From Lutibacter sp. (GTDB lineage: Bacteria > Bacteroidota > Bacteroidia > Flavobacteriales > Flavobacteriaceae): a DNA stretch of 54,181 nt. This document shows positions 1 to 8,381 of this stretch, piece by piece (within the stretch, counting starts at the first letter, position 1; the number at the start of each line of letters is the position of its first letter). The notes under the pieces were generated by a model. The model was not told where the DNA came from, ran no database searches, and saw only the letters and a list, made by a program, of their open reading frames with translations. Location: positions 1-54,181 of the forward strand of contig NZ_JAKIUR010000016.1 of assembly GCF_021647475.1 (NCBI RefSeq), written 5' to 3'. The translations under genes and the position numbers were made by a program.

Positions 1-2
1 TA

Positions 3-101
3 GCGTATTTCCTAAAAAATTATATTGATTTGTATCGATTTTATGTGAACGCATTTGACAAGGTTTTATGCACCAAGATACTAAAAACTGGTCTTTTTTG
101 A
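3..101 (+). CDS. Possible C-terminal end of a truncated upstream gene
   Basis: An open frame enters from the left edge and runs about 32 codons to a TGA at 99-101. It includes the stretch NYIDLYRFYVNAF. I do not recognise the protein. The main support is indirect: the strong hairpin at 181-210 has T-runs on both strands, as expected between two convergent genes. The window edge removes the start. The frame may be spurious. Confidence 0.25.
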   Translation, partial: AYFLKNYIDLYRFYVNAFDKVLCTKILKTGLF

Positions 102-179
102 ACCCTATTTTGGTAATAAAAACAACTGAAAACACTATTAAAACTATCTTCTTGTAATAAAATAGGTTCGACTATTTAA

Positions 180-210
180 TAAAAAAAGCACTCAAATGAG
201 TGCTTTTTTA
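180..210. terminator. Bidirectional rho-independent terminator
   Basis: Arms AGCACTCA (187-194) and TGAGTGCT (197-204) pair, with an A-run on the left and a T-run on the right. The hairpin therefore ends transcription on either strand. It lies 20 bp beyond the folE stop and probably closes the folE/hisS run. Confidence 0.85.
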
Positions 211-229
211 TGATTTATTTTTATGTAAA

Positions 230-916
230 CTATTCAAAGTCCGTATCCATTTTAATATAGTCTAAAAATTCTCTCCTAACTTCCTTTTCTTTAAATCTAC
301 CTCCAAATTCTGAAGTAACCGTGCTACTTTCAATATCACGAATTCCACGAGAGTTTACACATAAATGTTTTGCATCAATTACACAAGCTACATCTTTAGT
401 TCCCATTGCTTCTTGTAATGCCTGAACTACTTGCATTGTTAAGCGTTCCTGCACTTGTGGACGACGAGCATAATAATCAACAATTCGGTTCATTTTAGAT
501 AAACCAATTACTTGACCGTTAGATATATAAGCAACATGAGCTCGACCAACAATTGGTAATAAATGATGCTCACAAGTAGAATACACCACAATATTTTTTT
601 CAACCAACATTTCGCCATATTTATAATTATTATCAAATGTTGACAATCTTGGTTTATTTGCGGGATTTAATCCTCCAAAAAGTTCTTTTACATAAGCTTT
701 TGCAACTCTTTTCGGCGTTCCTTTTAAACTATCATCAGTTAAATCCATGCCTAAAGTGTCTAATATTTCTTTAACACTTTTTTGAATTCTCTCCATTTTT
801 TCTTCATCTGATAAAACAAAAGCATCATCTCTTAAAGGTGTTTTTGCTGAAGACCCAACATGATTATCTCCAATATCATCTATGCTGTTTACCATACCTT
901 TTTTACCTTCAAACAT
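230..916 (-). CDS. folE: GTP cyclohydrolase I
   Basis: Converts GTP to 7,8-dihydroneopterin triphosphate, the first step of folate/tetrahydropterin synthesis, in the cytoplasm. At 228 aa it is a full-length FolE with a variable N-terminal extension of about 40 residues. Zinc ligands are visible in STCEHH (Cys115 and the following His pair) and in HLCVNSRG (Cys186). The GLSKMNRIVDYYARRPQVQE segment (residues 138-157) is the conserved core. A second Met at residue 8 could also be the start. The gene follows hisS on the same strand after a 35-bp gap that carries a -7 box, so it may have its own promoter. A queD homologue lies far away at 52928. Confidence 0.96.
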   Translation of the reverse strand: MFEGKKGMVNSIDDIGDNHVGSSAKTPLRDDAFVLSDEEKMERIQKSVKEILDTLGMDLTDDSLKGTPKRVAKAYVKELFGGLNPANKPRLSTFDNNYKYGEMLVEKNIVVYSTCEHHLLPIVGRAHVAYISNGQVIGLSKMNRIVDYYARRPQVQERLTMQVVQALQEAMGTKDVACVIDAKHLCVNSRGIRDIESSTVTSEFGGRFKEKEVRREFLDYIKMDTDFE

Positions 917-934
917 AATTATTTAATTAGAGTG

Positions 935-942
935 CAAATTTA
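935..942 (-). promoter_or_regulatory. Putative folE -7 promoter box
   Basis: On the minus strand this reads TAAATTTG, a perfect match to the Bacteroidota -7 box TAnnTTTG, about 19 bp before the folE ATG. No clear -33 TTG was found at the usual spacing. Confidence 0.4.
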
Positions 943-951
943 CAATATTAT

Positions 952-2328
952 TTAAAGTGAAGTAGTAATATCTACTAATTCTTGCAGGTTGCACGTTTGT
1001 TGTTCACCGCTTTGCATATTTTTTAAAGTGAACTTTTTATTTTCCATTTCACTAGTTCCAACAATTACAACAAATTGAATTGCTCTTCTATTTGCATAAT
1101 TTAATTGCTTTTTCATTTTTGAAGCATCAGGATATAATTCTGATTTTACTTGATGCTTTCTCAATTTTAGCAAGGCTTTCATACAATAAGTAGCTTCTTG
1201 CTCTCCTAAATTCAAAAATAAAACTTTGGGTTTTGGCAGCTCCACTTGGTCAAATAGATTTAGTTCTTCCAACACTAAATAAATACGATCTAACCCAAAT
1301 GAAATTCCTACACCACTTACATTTTTCAATCCAAATATTCCTGTTAAATCATCATATCTACCACCTCCACCAATAGAACCCATTTTTACATTTTTAGGTG
1401 CAGAAACTTCATAAATTGCACCAGTATAATAATTTAAACCGCGTGCTAAAGTTACATCTAACTCTAAATTAGCAGATTGTAAACCTAAGTTTTCAATAGC
1501 ATTTACTACAAATCTTAAATCATGAACTCCTTGTGTTCCTTCAACTGAATTTGCCAATAATTCTTGTAATTGATTTAATTTTTCTTGATTACTTCCTTTA
1601 AAACTAAATAGTGGTTTTACTTTTTTAATAGCGTTTTCTGAAATTCCTTTTGCTAGCATTTCTTTAGCTACACCTTCCTCGCCAATTTTATCTAACTTAT
1701 CTAAAGCAATTGTAAAATCTATTAATTTATCTTTTTCACCAATAATTTCAGCAATACCAGATAAAATTTTTCGGTTATTCAATTTAATAGTCGTGCCAAT
1801 TAACTTTAACTTGCTAAAAACAGCATCGTACAATTGAACAAACTCCACTTCCTGCCATAAACTTTTGCTTCCAACCACATCTGCATCACATTGATAAAAT
1901 TCACGAAAACGACCTTTTTGTGGTCTATCGGCACGCCAAACAGGTTGCATTTGATACCGTTTAAAAGGAAATACAATATCATTTTGATGTTGCACCACAT
2001 ACCGTGCAAACGGAACAGTTAAATCGTAACGCAATGCTTTTTCTGAAATTTTTGAAGTAGTTTGCAAACTATTTTTTGAAACTAAAAGAGCTTCATCAAC
2101 CTTTTTTAAATAATCACCAGAATTTAATATTTTAAAGATTAATCGATCTCCTTCTTCACCATATTTTCCCATTAATGTTGAAGAATTTTCAAAAGATGGC
2201 GTTTCAATTGGTTGAAATCCGTAGGTTTCAAAAACTTGTTTTATGGTAAAAAATATGTAATTACGTTTAGCAACTTCTGTTGGTGAAAAATCGCGTGTTC
2301 CTTTTGGTATGCTTGGTTTTTGTGCCAT
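952..2328 (-). CDS. hisS: Histidyl-tRNA synthetase
   Basis: Charges tRNA-His with histidine (class II synthetase, cytoplasm). The 458-aa protein has motif 2 around residues 124-147 (RYQMQPVWRAD then FREFYQCD), the histidine-specific LARGLNYYTG block at 294-303, motif 3 SFGLDR at 343-348, and a C-terminal anticodon-binding domain from about 368. Start MAQKPSIPKGTRDF is the usual HisRS N-terminus. It lies in a minus-strand run downstream of nadC, yihY and kdsB and 35 bp upstream of folE. Confidence 0.97.
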   Translation of the reverse strand: MAQKPSIPKGTRDFSPTEVAKRNYIFFTIKQVFETYGFQPIETPSFENSSTLMGKYGEEGDRLIFKILNSGDYLKKVDEALLVSKNSLQTTSKISEKALRYDLTVPFARYVVQHQNDIVFPFKRYQMQPVWRADRPQKGRFREFYQCDADVVGSKSLWQEVEFVQLYDAVFSKLKLIGTTIKLNNRKILSGIAEIIGEKDKLIDFTIALDKLDKIGEEGVAKEMLAKGISENAIKKVKPLFSFKGSNQEKLNQLQELLANSVEGTQGVHDLRFVVNAIENLGLQSANLELDVTLARGLNYYTGAIYEVSAPKNVKMGSIGGGGRYDDLTGIFGLKNVSGVGISFGLDRIYLVLEELNLFDQVELPKPKVLFLNLGEQEATYCMKALLKLRKHQVKSELYPDASKMKKQLNYANRRAIQFVVIVGTSEMENKKFTLKNMQSGEQQTCNLQELVDITTSL

Positions 2329-2371
2329 TATAAAAAATTAGTTTGCAAATATCCGAAATTTTAAAAGGTTA

Positions 2372-2848
2372 TTAAAGTTTTTGCAATATTGATTTTTCCT
2401 TATCTGATAATGGTACCTTATTTGCAAATTTTATTTTATTAGGAAAAATAGCTAACATCATTAATAATAATATACCTACTAAAATGAAATAAAAACTGTT
2501 GTGAGATTCCATTACAAAAATAATACACATAAAAGCTGGTAATAATAATAGTATTAATCTTAATAAATGTGCAATACTATATTTTTTTGTTTTTTCAAGT
2601 AAATTAGCATTCTCTGGGATTTTCTTTATCAACTTTAAGAATATACTTTTACTTAATAAAGTACCTATAAATGAAATAGTTATCGCAATAAAAAGAAATG
2701 TTCTATCACTAGCATAAGAAAAATTTAATATTCCATTTAAATGTATTGAAATGTAAGCTGAAAATGCAATAATAACCATCATTAAAATAAAATGAATGAT
2801 TTGTAACGACATCATAAAATCTCTTGGTTGTTGATTGGTATAGCTCAT
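2372..2848 (-). CDS. Small integral membrane protein, unknown function
   Basis: A 158-aa protein starting MSYTNQQPRDF with four hydrophobic segments (roughly residues 13-35, 47-65, 92-112 and 115-135) and a short basic C-terminal tail. An upstream in-frame ATG at 2936-2938 would overlap kdsB by 77 bp, so the ATG at 2846-2848, 13 bp after the kdsB stop, is preferred. I do not recognise a family. Its place between kdsB and hisS suggests co-transcription only; no function can be assigned. Confidence 0.75.
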   Translation of the reverse strand: MSYTNQQPRDFMMSLQIIHFILMMVIIAFSAYISIHLNGILNFSYASDRTFLFIAITISFIGTLLSKSIFLKLIKKIPENANLLEKTKKYSIAHLLRLILLLLPAFMCIIFVMESHNSFYFILVGILLLMMLAIFPNKIKFANKVPLSDKEKSILQKL

Positions 2849-2861
2849 AAACTTTAAGTGT

Positions 2862-3602
2862 TTAATTAATTTTATTACTATTAAAAATTGCATTGGCTTT
2901 TTCCAAATCTTCTGGAGTATCAATGCCAATTGCAACATGTTCTGTTTTTACCATTTTTACTTTTAAACCATTTGCTAAAAAACGTAAATTTTCTAATTTT
3001 TCAGTGGCTTCAAGGTTATTTATTGGCAATTTAGTGAATTTCAATATTGCATCCTTCCTAAAAGCATAAATACCTATATGTTTATAATAAATAGCTTTTG
3101 ATTTTTCCCGTGGATACGGAATTGGAGAACGTGAAAAATACATAGCAAAATTTTGTTCATCAGTAACCACTTTAACATTATTTGGGTTATTTATTTCCTC
3201 TTTATCTTCCATTTTAAGCATTAAGGAAGCGATGTCAATTTCTTTATTTTTATCCTTTTTAAATACTTCTATTAAATTTGATAAAGGTTCCGTTTGAGTA
3301 AAAGGCTCATCACCTTGCACATTTATTACAATATCTACCTTTAAATTTTCAACAGCTTCTGCAATTCTATCACTACCCGATTCGTGTACCTTTTTACTTT
3401 TTATGGCTTTACCATTGTTAGAAACAATTTCATTAAAAATAATATCACTATCCGTAACTACATATACTTCTTCAAACAATTTAGAATTTTTAACTGCTTG
3501 ATAAGTTCTTAAAATAACGGATTTGCCTGCTAAATCTTTCATTAGTTTACCTGGAAATCTGCTAGCTTCATAACGAGCAGGAATCATTGCAATTACTTTC
3601 AT
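2862..3602 (-). CDS. kdsB: 3-deoxy-manno-octulosonate cytidylyltransferase (CMP-KDO synthetase)
   Basis: Activates KDO with CTP to give CMP-KDO for lipopolysaccharide inner-core synthesis, so the cell makes a KDO-containing outer membrane. The 246-aa protein has the nucleotidyltransferase N-terminus IPARYEASRFPGK (residues 7-19), HESGSDRIAE near 73-82, the metal-binding NVQGDEP (94-100) and GIDTPEDLEKA near the C-terminus. Its start overlaps the stop of the upstream YihY-family gene by 4 bp, indicating translational coupling. Confidence 0.95.
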   Translation of the reverse strand: MKVIAMIPARYEASRFPGKLMKDLAGKSVILRTYQAVKNSKLFEEVYVVTDSDIIFNEIVSNNGKAIKSKKVHESGSDRIAEAVENLKVDIVINVQGDEPFTQTEPLSNLIEVFKKDKNKEIDIASLMLKMEDKEEINNPNNVKVVTDEQNFAMYFSRSPIPYPREKSKAIYYKHIGIYAFRKDAILKFTKLPINNLEATEKLENLRFLANGLKVKMVKTEHVAIGIDTPEDLEKANAIFNSNKIN

Positions 3603-4534
3603 GAATTATTATATTTTATATGTTTCTTCTTTAAACTATTGATACTTGCATTTAATTCAAAACCCAATAATAAAATGATAGAATTTAGCCAAACGAATAA
3701 CATTAATACCAATAAAGTCCCAATAGAACCGTACAATTTATTATAGGTTGAAAATTTTAAAACATAAATGGCAAAAAGTTTAAAATTTAGTATGGTTAGC
3801 AACGTGGTTAAAACAGTTCCTGGTGAAAAAAATGAATATCGTTTTGTTTCTTTAGTTCCATATTTATAGAGAAATGAAACAGAAACAAATAACAAGAGTA
3901 TAAAAAGTAAAAATCGTCCTTTTTCAATCCAAAAAACATCGTTTTCTAGCCATCCATTCGCTTTTAAATCATTAATGAAAATTTCAAAATAGATAGCAAC
4001 TGCAACTGTTATTACTAATATAAATGATAAAAAAAATGCCATTGCCATAGCAATAAAATATTGGCGAAGAATATTACGCATTTCTGTGATGTGATACGAA
4101 TATTCAAATCCGCCTAAAATAGCATTTACACCATTGGTCATTAAAAAAATAGAAGCTACAAATCCGAATGATAATAAACCACCATACCTATTATTTGCGA
4201 TATCTGCAATTACTTCCTCAACCGAACTAGCAGTATTTGGAGGTAATAATTGTTCAATCATAAACAAAAAATCATGTTGAAATCCATCAATAGGAACATA
4301 AGGAATTAGCGTTAAAATGAACAGTAAAAAAGGAAAAAGTGCCATAAAAAAGCTAAATGAAATTCCACCAGCTCGTGAGGTTAACGCACCTTTAACAATT
4401 CCTAAAACATACATTTCAAGTATATCGTATAAAGACATTCCTTCTAGCCCTGGAATTTTTATAGATTTTCCAAGTTTTACAATCCAATTTACTATTGGAA
4501 TTTTATTCAAATTATCTTCTACAGGTTTACTCAT
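3599..4534 (-). CDS. YihY/virulence factor BrkB family inner-membrane protein
   Basis: A 311-aa polytopic membrane protein of the YihY/BrkB family, once misnamed ribonuclease BN. About six transmembrane helices are visible after a cytoplasmic N-terminus; the segment SRAGGISFSFFMALFPFLLF near residues 53-72 is the family's first-helix signature. The exact transport function of the family is not established. The start overlaps the nadC stop by 8 bp and the stop overlaps the kdsB start by 4 bp, so nadC, this gene and kdsB form one coupled operon. Confidence 0.9.
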   Translation of the reverse strand: MSKPVEDNLNKIPIVNWIVKLGKSIKIPGLEGMSLYDILEMYVLGIVKGALTSRAGGISFSFFMALFPFLLFILTLIPYVPIDGFQHDFLFMIEQLLPPNTASSVEEVIADIANNRYGGLLSFGFVASIFLMTNGVNAILGGFEYSYHITEMRNILRQYFIAMAMAFFLSFILVITVAVAIYFEIFINDLKANGWLENDVFWIEKGRFLLFILLLFVSVSFLYKYGTKETKRYSFFSPGTVLTTLLTILNFKLFAIYVLKFSTYNKLYGSIGTLLVLMLFVWLNSIILLLGFELNASINSLKKKHIKYNNS

Positions 4535-5390
4535 GTACAGCTTTTAAACTTAAATCCATATTATAAACGGAATGCGTTAACGCACCAGATGAAATAAAAT
4601 CTACGCCACAATTAGCATATTCTTTTGCAGTTTTTAAGGTTATTCCTCCAGAAGATTCCGTTAAACATTTATTTCCTATCAATTTTACCGCTTTTTTGGT
4701 ATCTTCAAAATTAAAATTATCAATTAAAATCCGATAAACACCATCATTATTTAAAATTTCTTTTATTTCCTTTAAATTTCTAGCTTCAACTATAATTTTT
4801 AAATCGAGATTATTTTTAGTCAAATACTTTTTTGTTTTAGTAATTGCAGAAGTAATTCCGCCAGCAAAATCAATATGGTTATCTTTTAACATAATCATAT
4901 CATATAACGCAAATCTATGATTTTCTCCTCCACCAATTTTAACGGCCCATTTTTCAAGGGCTCTAATTCCTGGTGTAGTTTTGCGTGTATCTAAAATTTT
5001 AGTGGTTGTTCCTTGAAGTATTTTAGCAAATTGTTTCGTTTTTGTGGCAATGGCACTCATCCGTTGCATAGCGTTTAGCACCAATCGTTCTGCTTTTAAA
5101 ATAGATTGAGAGCTGCCTGCTACGTAAAAAACAATATCTCCAACTGCAACTTGCTCACCATCTTCAATAAAAATTTCAACTTTTAAATCTTTATCAATAG
5201 ATTTAAAAATTTTAACCGCTAATTGTACTCCAGCAATAATTCCAGCTTCTTTAACTAATAGCTTAGCTTTTCCTTTTGCAGTGGCTGGAATACAGGCCAA
5301 CGAACTAAAATCGCCATCACCAACATCTTCACGAATAGCATTTTTTATTATAATATCAATCTCTTTTTCAAACTGTTTTTTTGAAATCAT
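4527..5390 (-). CDS. nadC: Nicotinate-nucleotide pyrophosphorylase (carboxylating)
   Basis: Quinolinate phosphoribosyltransferase: quinolinate plus PRPP gives nicotinate mononucleotide in de novo NAD synthesis. The 287-aa protein has the usual features: EDVGDGDFSS (21-30), ERLVLNAMQRMSAIAT (101-116), DTRKTTPGIR (134-143) with substrate-binding Arg/Lys/Thr, and GGGENHRFALYDMIMLKDNH (153-172). It is the first gene of the minus-strand run ending at folE and is divergent from rlmH. Confidence 0.96.
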   Translation of the reverse strand: MISKKQFEKEIDIIIKNAIREDVGDGDFSSLACIPATAKGKAKLLVKEAGIIAGVQLAVKIFKSIDKDLKVEIFIEDGEQVAVGDIVFYVAGSSQSILKAERLVLNAMQRMSAIATKTKQFAKILQGTTTKILDTRKTTPGIRALEKWAVKIGGGENHRFALYDMIMLKDNHIDFAGGITSAITKTKKYLTKNNLDLKIIVEARNLKEIKEILNNDGVYRILIDNFNFEDTKKAVKLIGNKCLTESSGGITLKTAKEYANCGVDFISSGALTHSVYNMDLSLKAVHE

Positions 5391-5409
5391 ATCAACTACA
5401 TTTTAAAAA

Positions 5410-5417
5410 CAAAAATA
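5410..5417 (-). promoter_or_regulatory. Putative nadC -7 promoter box
   Basis: Reads TATTTTTG on the minus strand (TAnnTTTG consensus), 19 bp upstream of the nadC ATG. A -33 element at ideal spacing is not obvious. Confidence 0.35.
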
Positions 5418-5467
5418 ACTTTTTTATTTTCAAAAAATACCTCTTTATTTCTTTTTATATTTACCGC

Positions 5468-5941
5468 ATGAAAATTAAATTACTTGCTATTGGTAAAACT
5501 GACAATAAATATTTAATTTCTTTGATAGATAGTTACCAAAATAGATTAAAACATTATATAAATTTTGAGTTAGAAATAATTCCTGATATTAAAAATATTA
5601 AAAATTTAACTGAAGTTCAACAAAAAGAAAAAGAAGGAGCATTAATTATAAAGAAATTATTACCTACGGATGTTTTAATTTTACTAGATGAAAAAGGAAA
5701 AGAAATGCGATCAATCGAATTTTCAAAATACCTTCAAAAAAAAATGAATTCAGGCATAAAACAGCTAGTTTTTGTTATTGGTGGACCTTATGGTTTTTCT
5801 GATATAATTTATAAAAAATCCCAAGGAAAAATTTCTTTATCAAAAATGACTTTCTCTCACCAAATGATTCGTTTATTTGTTGTAGAACAAATATACAGAG
5901 CTTTAACTATTTTAAAAAACGAACCCTATCATCATGAATAA
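5468..5941 (+). CDS. rlmH: 23S rRNA (pseudouridine1915-N3)-methyltransferase
   Basis: SPOUT-class methyltransferase that methylates pseudouridine 1915 in helix 69 of 23S rRNA. Starting at the ATG at 5468 (MKIKLLAIGKTDNKY) the protein is 157 aa, the usual RlmH length; a longer frame back to 5381 would overlap nadC and adds a non-family leader. The SAM-binding knot appears as FVIGGPYGFSD, then SKMTFSHQMIRLFVVEQIYR and the characteristic C-terminus EPYHHE. The stop overlaps the rdgB start by 8 bp. Confidence 0.95.
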   Translation: MKIKLLAIGKTDNKYLISLIDSYQNRLKHYINFELEIIPDIKNIKNLTEVQQKEKEGALIIKKLLPTDVLILLDEKGKEMRSIEFSKYLQKKMNSGIKQLVFVIGGPYGFSDIIYKKSQGKISLSKMTFSHQMIRLFVVEQIYRALTILKNEPYHHE

Positions 5942-6518
5942 AAAAACATTAGTATTTGCCACCAACAATAATCATAAATTATTAGAAGTTAGACAATTAC
6001 TACCCGAATATAAAATTATTAGTTTAGCCGAAATTAATTGTTTTGATGATATTCCAGAAACTGAAAACACACTACAAGGCAATGCCATTTTAAAAGCAAA
6101 TTATATTACCAAAAAATTTGGATATAATTGTTTTGCCGATGATACAGGTTTAGAAGTAGCAGCTTTAAATAACGAGCCAGGAGTGTATTCTGCACGTTAT
6201 GCTGGGAAAGAAAATAATTCAGAAAAAAACATGAATAAACTGCTTGAAAATCTTACAAATAAAAAAGATAGAAAAGCTCAATTTAGAACGGTTGTTGCCT
6301 TAAATTTGGATGGAAATCAATATCTATTTGAAGGCATTTGTAAAGGAAATATTTTAGAAAAAAAACAAGGAGAAAGTGGTTTTGGATACGATCCTATTTT
6401 TCAACCTTTAGGATATAAAAAATCTTTTGCTCAAATGAGTTTAGAAGAAAAAGGAGAAATTAGCCACAGAGGAAAAGCAATACATAAATTAATTAAATTT
6501 TTAAATACTAATACTTGA
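5934..6518 (+). CDS. rdgB: XTP/dITP pyrophosphatase (Ham1/RdgB family)
   Basis: House-cleaning nucleotidase that hydrolyses XTP, ITP and dITP to monophosphates and keeps deaminated purines out of DNA and RNA. The 194-aa protein has the N-terminal ATNNNHKLLEV (residues 8-18), the FADDTGLEV metal/catalytic segment (around 66-74), PGVYSARYAG, SGFGYDPIF near 150, and HRGKA close to the C-terminus. It overlaps rlmH by 8 bp upstream, and its stop overlaps the TTG start of the downstream permease. Confidence 0.95.
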   Translation: MNKKTLVFATNNNHKLLEVRQLLPEYKIISLAEINCFDDIPETENTLQGNAILKANYITKKFGYNCFADDTGLEVAALNNEPGVYSARYAGKENNSEKNMNKLLENLTNKKDRKAQFRTVVALNLDGNQYLFEGICKGNILEKKQGESGFGYDPIFQPLGYKKSFAQMSLEEKGEISHRGKAIHKLIKFLNTNT

Positions 6519-7546
6519 TTTATCCAATAAAATCATATCAAAAAACATTTATTGTACTATCAATTTCACTTGTTTTAATTTTTATATTAAATGTAAGTTT
6601 AGGATCTGTTTTTATTCCTTTTAAACAAACACTGCTTGCATTATTAAATGAAAACACTCAAAATGATGCTTGGAAAACCATCATACTTAACTATCGACTG
6701 CCAAAAGCAATTACCGCTATTTTGGTTGGTTCTGGATTATCAATAAGCGGTTTGTTAATGCAAACTTTATTTAGAAATCCATTAGCAGGACCATTTGTGT
6801 TAGGTATTAGTTCTGGAGCAAGTTTAGGAGTTGCCATTTTAATATTAGGAGCTTCATTTATTGGCGTTAACAATACGGCATTTGCCTATACCAACTGGGG
6901 CTTGGCAATTGCAGCAAGTTTGGGAGCTTTTTTAGTTTTATCAGCAGTTTTATTGGCAGCAATAAAAGTGAGAAATACCATGTCTATTTTAATTATTGGC
7001 TTAATGTTTGGAAGTTTAACTGCTGCGGTAATAAGTGTCCTCGCCTATTTTAGCAGTGCAAGTCAATTACAACAATATTTATTTTGGAGTTTTGGAAGTT
7101 TAGGAAATTTGACTTGGCATGAAATTACCACCTTTTTTGTCATATTTTTGATAGGATTATTGTTAGTTGTGTTCATTATAAAACCTTTAAATAGTTTATT
7201 ATTAGGTGAAAATTATGCCAAAAGTTTAGGCGTAAACATAAAACTTACCAGAAATATAACTCTAATTGCAACTAGTTTATTAACTGGCGTAATCACCGCT
7301 TTTTCTGGTCCAATTGCATTTATTGGGTTGGCTGTACCTCATTTAACTAAATTATTATTTAAAACTTCTAATCATAAAACTTTAATACCTGCAGTTGCTA
7401 TAAGCGGAGCCATTATTATGCTCATTTGCGATAGCATTGCTCAACTTCCAAATAGCGAATATACATTACCCATAAATGCCATAACTTCATTATTTGGAGC
7501 ACCTATAATTATTTGGTTACTAATTAGAAAAAGAAAAATTTATTAG
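6515..7546 (+). CDS. FecCD-family ABC transporter permease (iron-siderophore/heme/cobalamin type)
   Basis: A 343-aa permease of the BtuC/FecCD/FhuB family with about nine to ten hydrophobic helices. Family landmarks are the PLAGPFVLGISSGASLG segment near residues 90-106 and GLAVPHLTKLL near 270, close to the ATPase-coupling loop. Translation probably begins at TTG 6515-6517, which overlaps the rdgB stop (6516-6518). The ATPase gene begins 2 bp downstream. No substrate-binding protein or TonB receptor is next to it, so the ligand (heme, siderophore or B12) cannot be assigned. Confidence 0.9.
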   Translation: MIYPIKSYQKTFIVLSISLVLIFILNVSLGSVFIPFKQTLLALLNENTQNDAWKTIILNYRLPKAITAILVGSGLSISGLLMQTLFRNPLAGPFVLGISSGASLGVAILILGASFIGVNNTAFAYTNWGLAIAASLGAFLVLSAVLLAAIKVRNTMSILIIGLMFGSLTAAVISVLAYFSSASQLQQYLFWSFGSLGNLTWHEITTFFVIFLIGLLLVVFIIKPLNSLLLGENYAKSLGVNIKLTRNITLIATSLLTGVITAFSGPIAFIGLAVPHLTKLLFKTSNHKTLIPAVAISGAIIMLICDSIAQLPNSEYTLPINAITSLFGAPIIIWLLIRKRKIY

Positions 7547-7548
7547 AA

Positions 7549-8343
7549 TTGAAAAATACTCAAAATCATATTATAAAAACAACGAATTTAAGTATTGGAT
7601 ATACTTCTAAAAAGCATCAAAAAATTATAGCTTCTAATTTGAATATTACTTTAGAAGAGGGAAATTTGGTTTGTTTATTGGGTGAAAACGGTATTGGAAA
7701 ATCTACTTTATTACGGACTTTAACTAAAGTTCAACCTGCAATTAATGGAACTATTTTTATAAATCAGATAAACTTAAATGAAATTTCAAACCTAAATTTA
7801 TCCAAACAATTAAGCGTAGTTTTAACTGAAAAATTACCCGAAAGTAGCTTAACCGTTTTTGAATTGGTGGCATTAGGCAGACAACCTTATACGAATTGGG
7901 TTGGACAATTAAATGCCAAGGATATTGAAATAGTTGAAATGGCTTTAAAAGAAACAAACACAAAACAGTTAGCACAAGCAAAATATTATCAGTTAAGTGA
8001 TGGTCAGCTACAAAAAGTATTAATTGCCAGAGCTTTAGCTCAAAATACAGCTATTATTGTTTTAGATGAACCTACGGCTCACTTAGATATTCATCATACT
8101 ATTGAAACTTTTACTTTACTAAAAAAATTAGCTAAAGAATTTGGAAAAACTATACTAATTTCTACTCATGAAATTAATTTAGCATTACAACTAGCTGACC
8201 AGCTCTGGTTGATGACACCTCAAAAATTTGTTACGGGTAAAACCAATGATCTAATTGAAAATAACCAATTAAACACTCTTTTCAATTCAGATTTAATTCA
8301 TTTTAATAAAAAATTGAAACAATTTACCATTTTAAATAGCTAA
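7549..8343 (+). CDS. ABC transporter ATP-binding protein (FecE/BtuD-like)
   Basis: A 264-aa ATPase partner of the preceding permease. Walker A is GENGIGKST (near residue 45), the signature is LSDGQ rather than LSGGQ (near 148), Walker B is IIVLDEPTAHLD (near 168) and the switch His is in ISTHE (near 205). The variant signature LSDGQ is common in this importer subfamily. A TTG start at 7549 is used, 2 bp after the permease stop, so the two are coupled. The protein should sit on the inner face of the cytoplasmic membrane and drive metal-chelate or corrinoid uptake. Confidence 0.9.
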   Translation: MKNTQNHIIKTTNLSIGYTSKKHQKIIASNLNITLEEGNLVCLLGENGIGKSTLLRTLTKVQPAINGTIFINQINLNEISNLNLSKQLSVVLTEKLPESSLTVFELVALGRQPYTNWVGQLNAKDIEIVEMALKETNTKQLAQAKYYQLSDGQLQKVLIARALAQNTAIIVLDEPTAHLDIHHTIETFTLLKKLAKEFGKTILISTHEINLALQLADQLWLMTPQKFVTGKTNDLIENNQLNTLFNSDLIHFNKKLKQFTILNS

Positions 8344-8354
8344 TATTTTTTTGA

Positions 8355-8362
8355 TATATTTG
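8355..8362 (+). promoter_or_regulatory. Putative -7 promoter box of the M28 peptidase gene
   Basis: TATATTTG matches TAnnTTTG perfectly, 19 bp before the ATG at 8382. A consensus -33 TTG is not seen at the usual distance. Confidence 0.4.
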
Positions 8363-8381
8363 AAGTAATTAACTCATCTAT

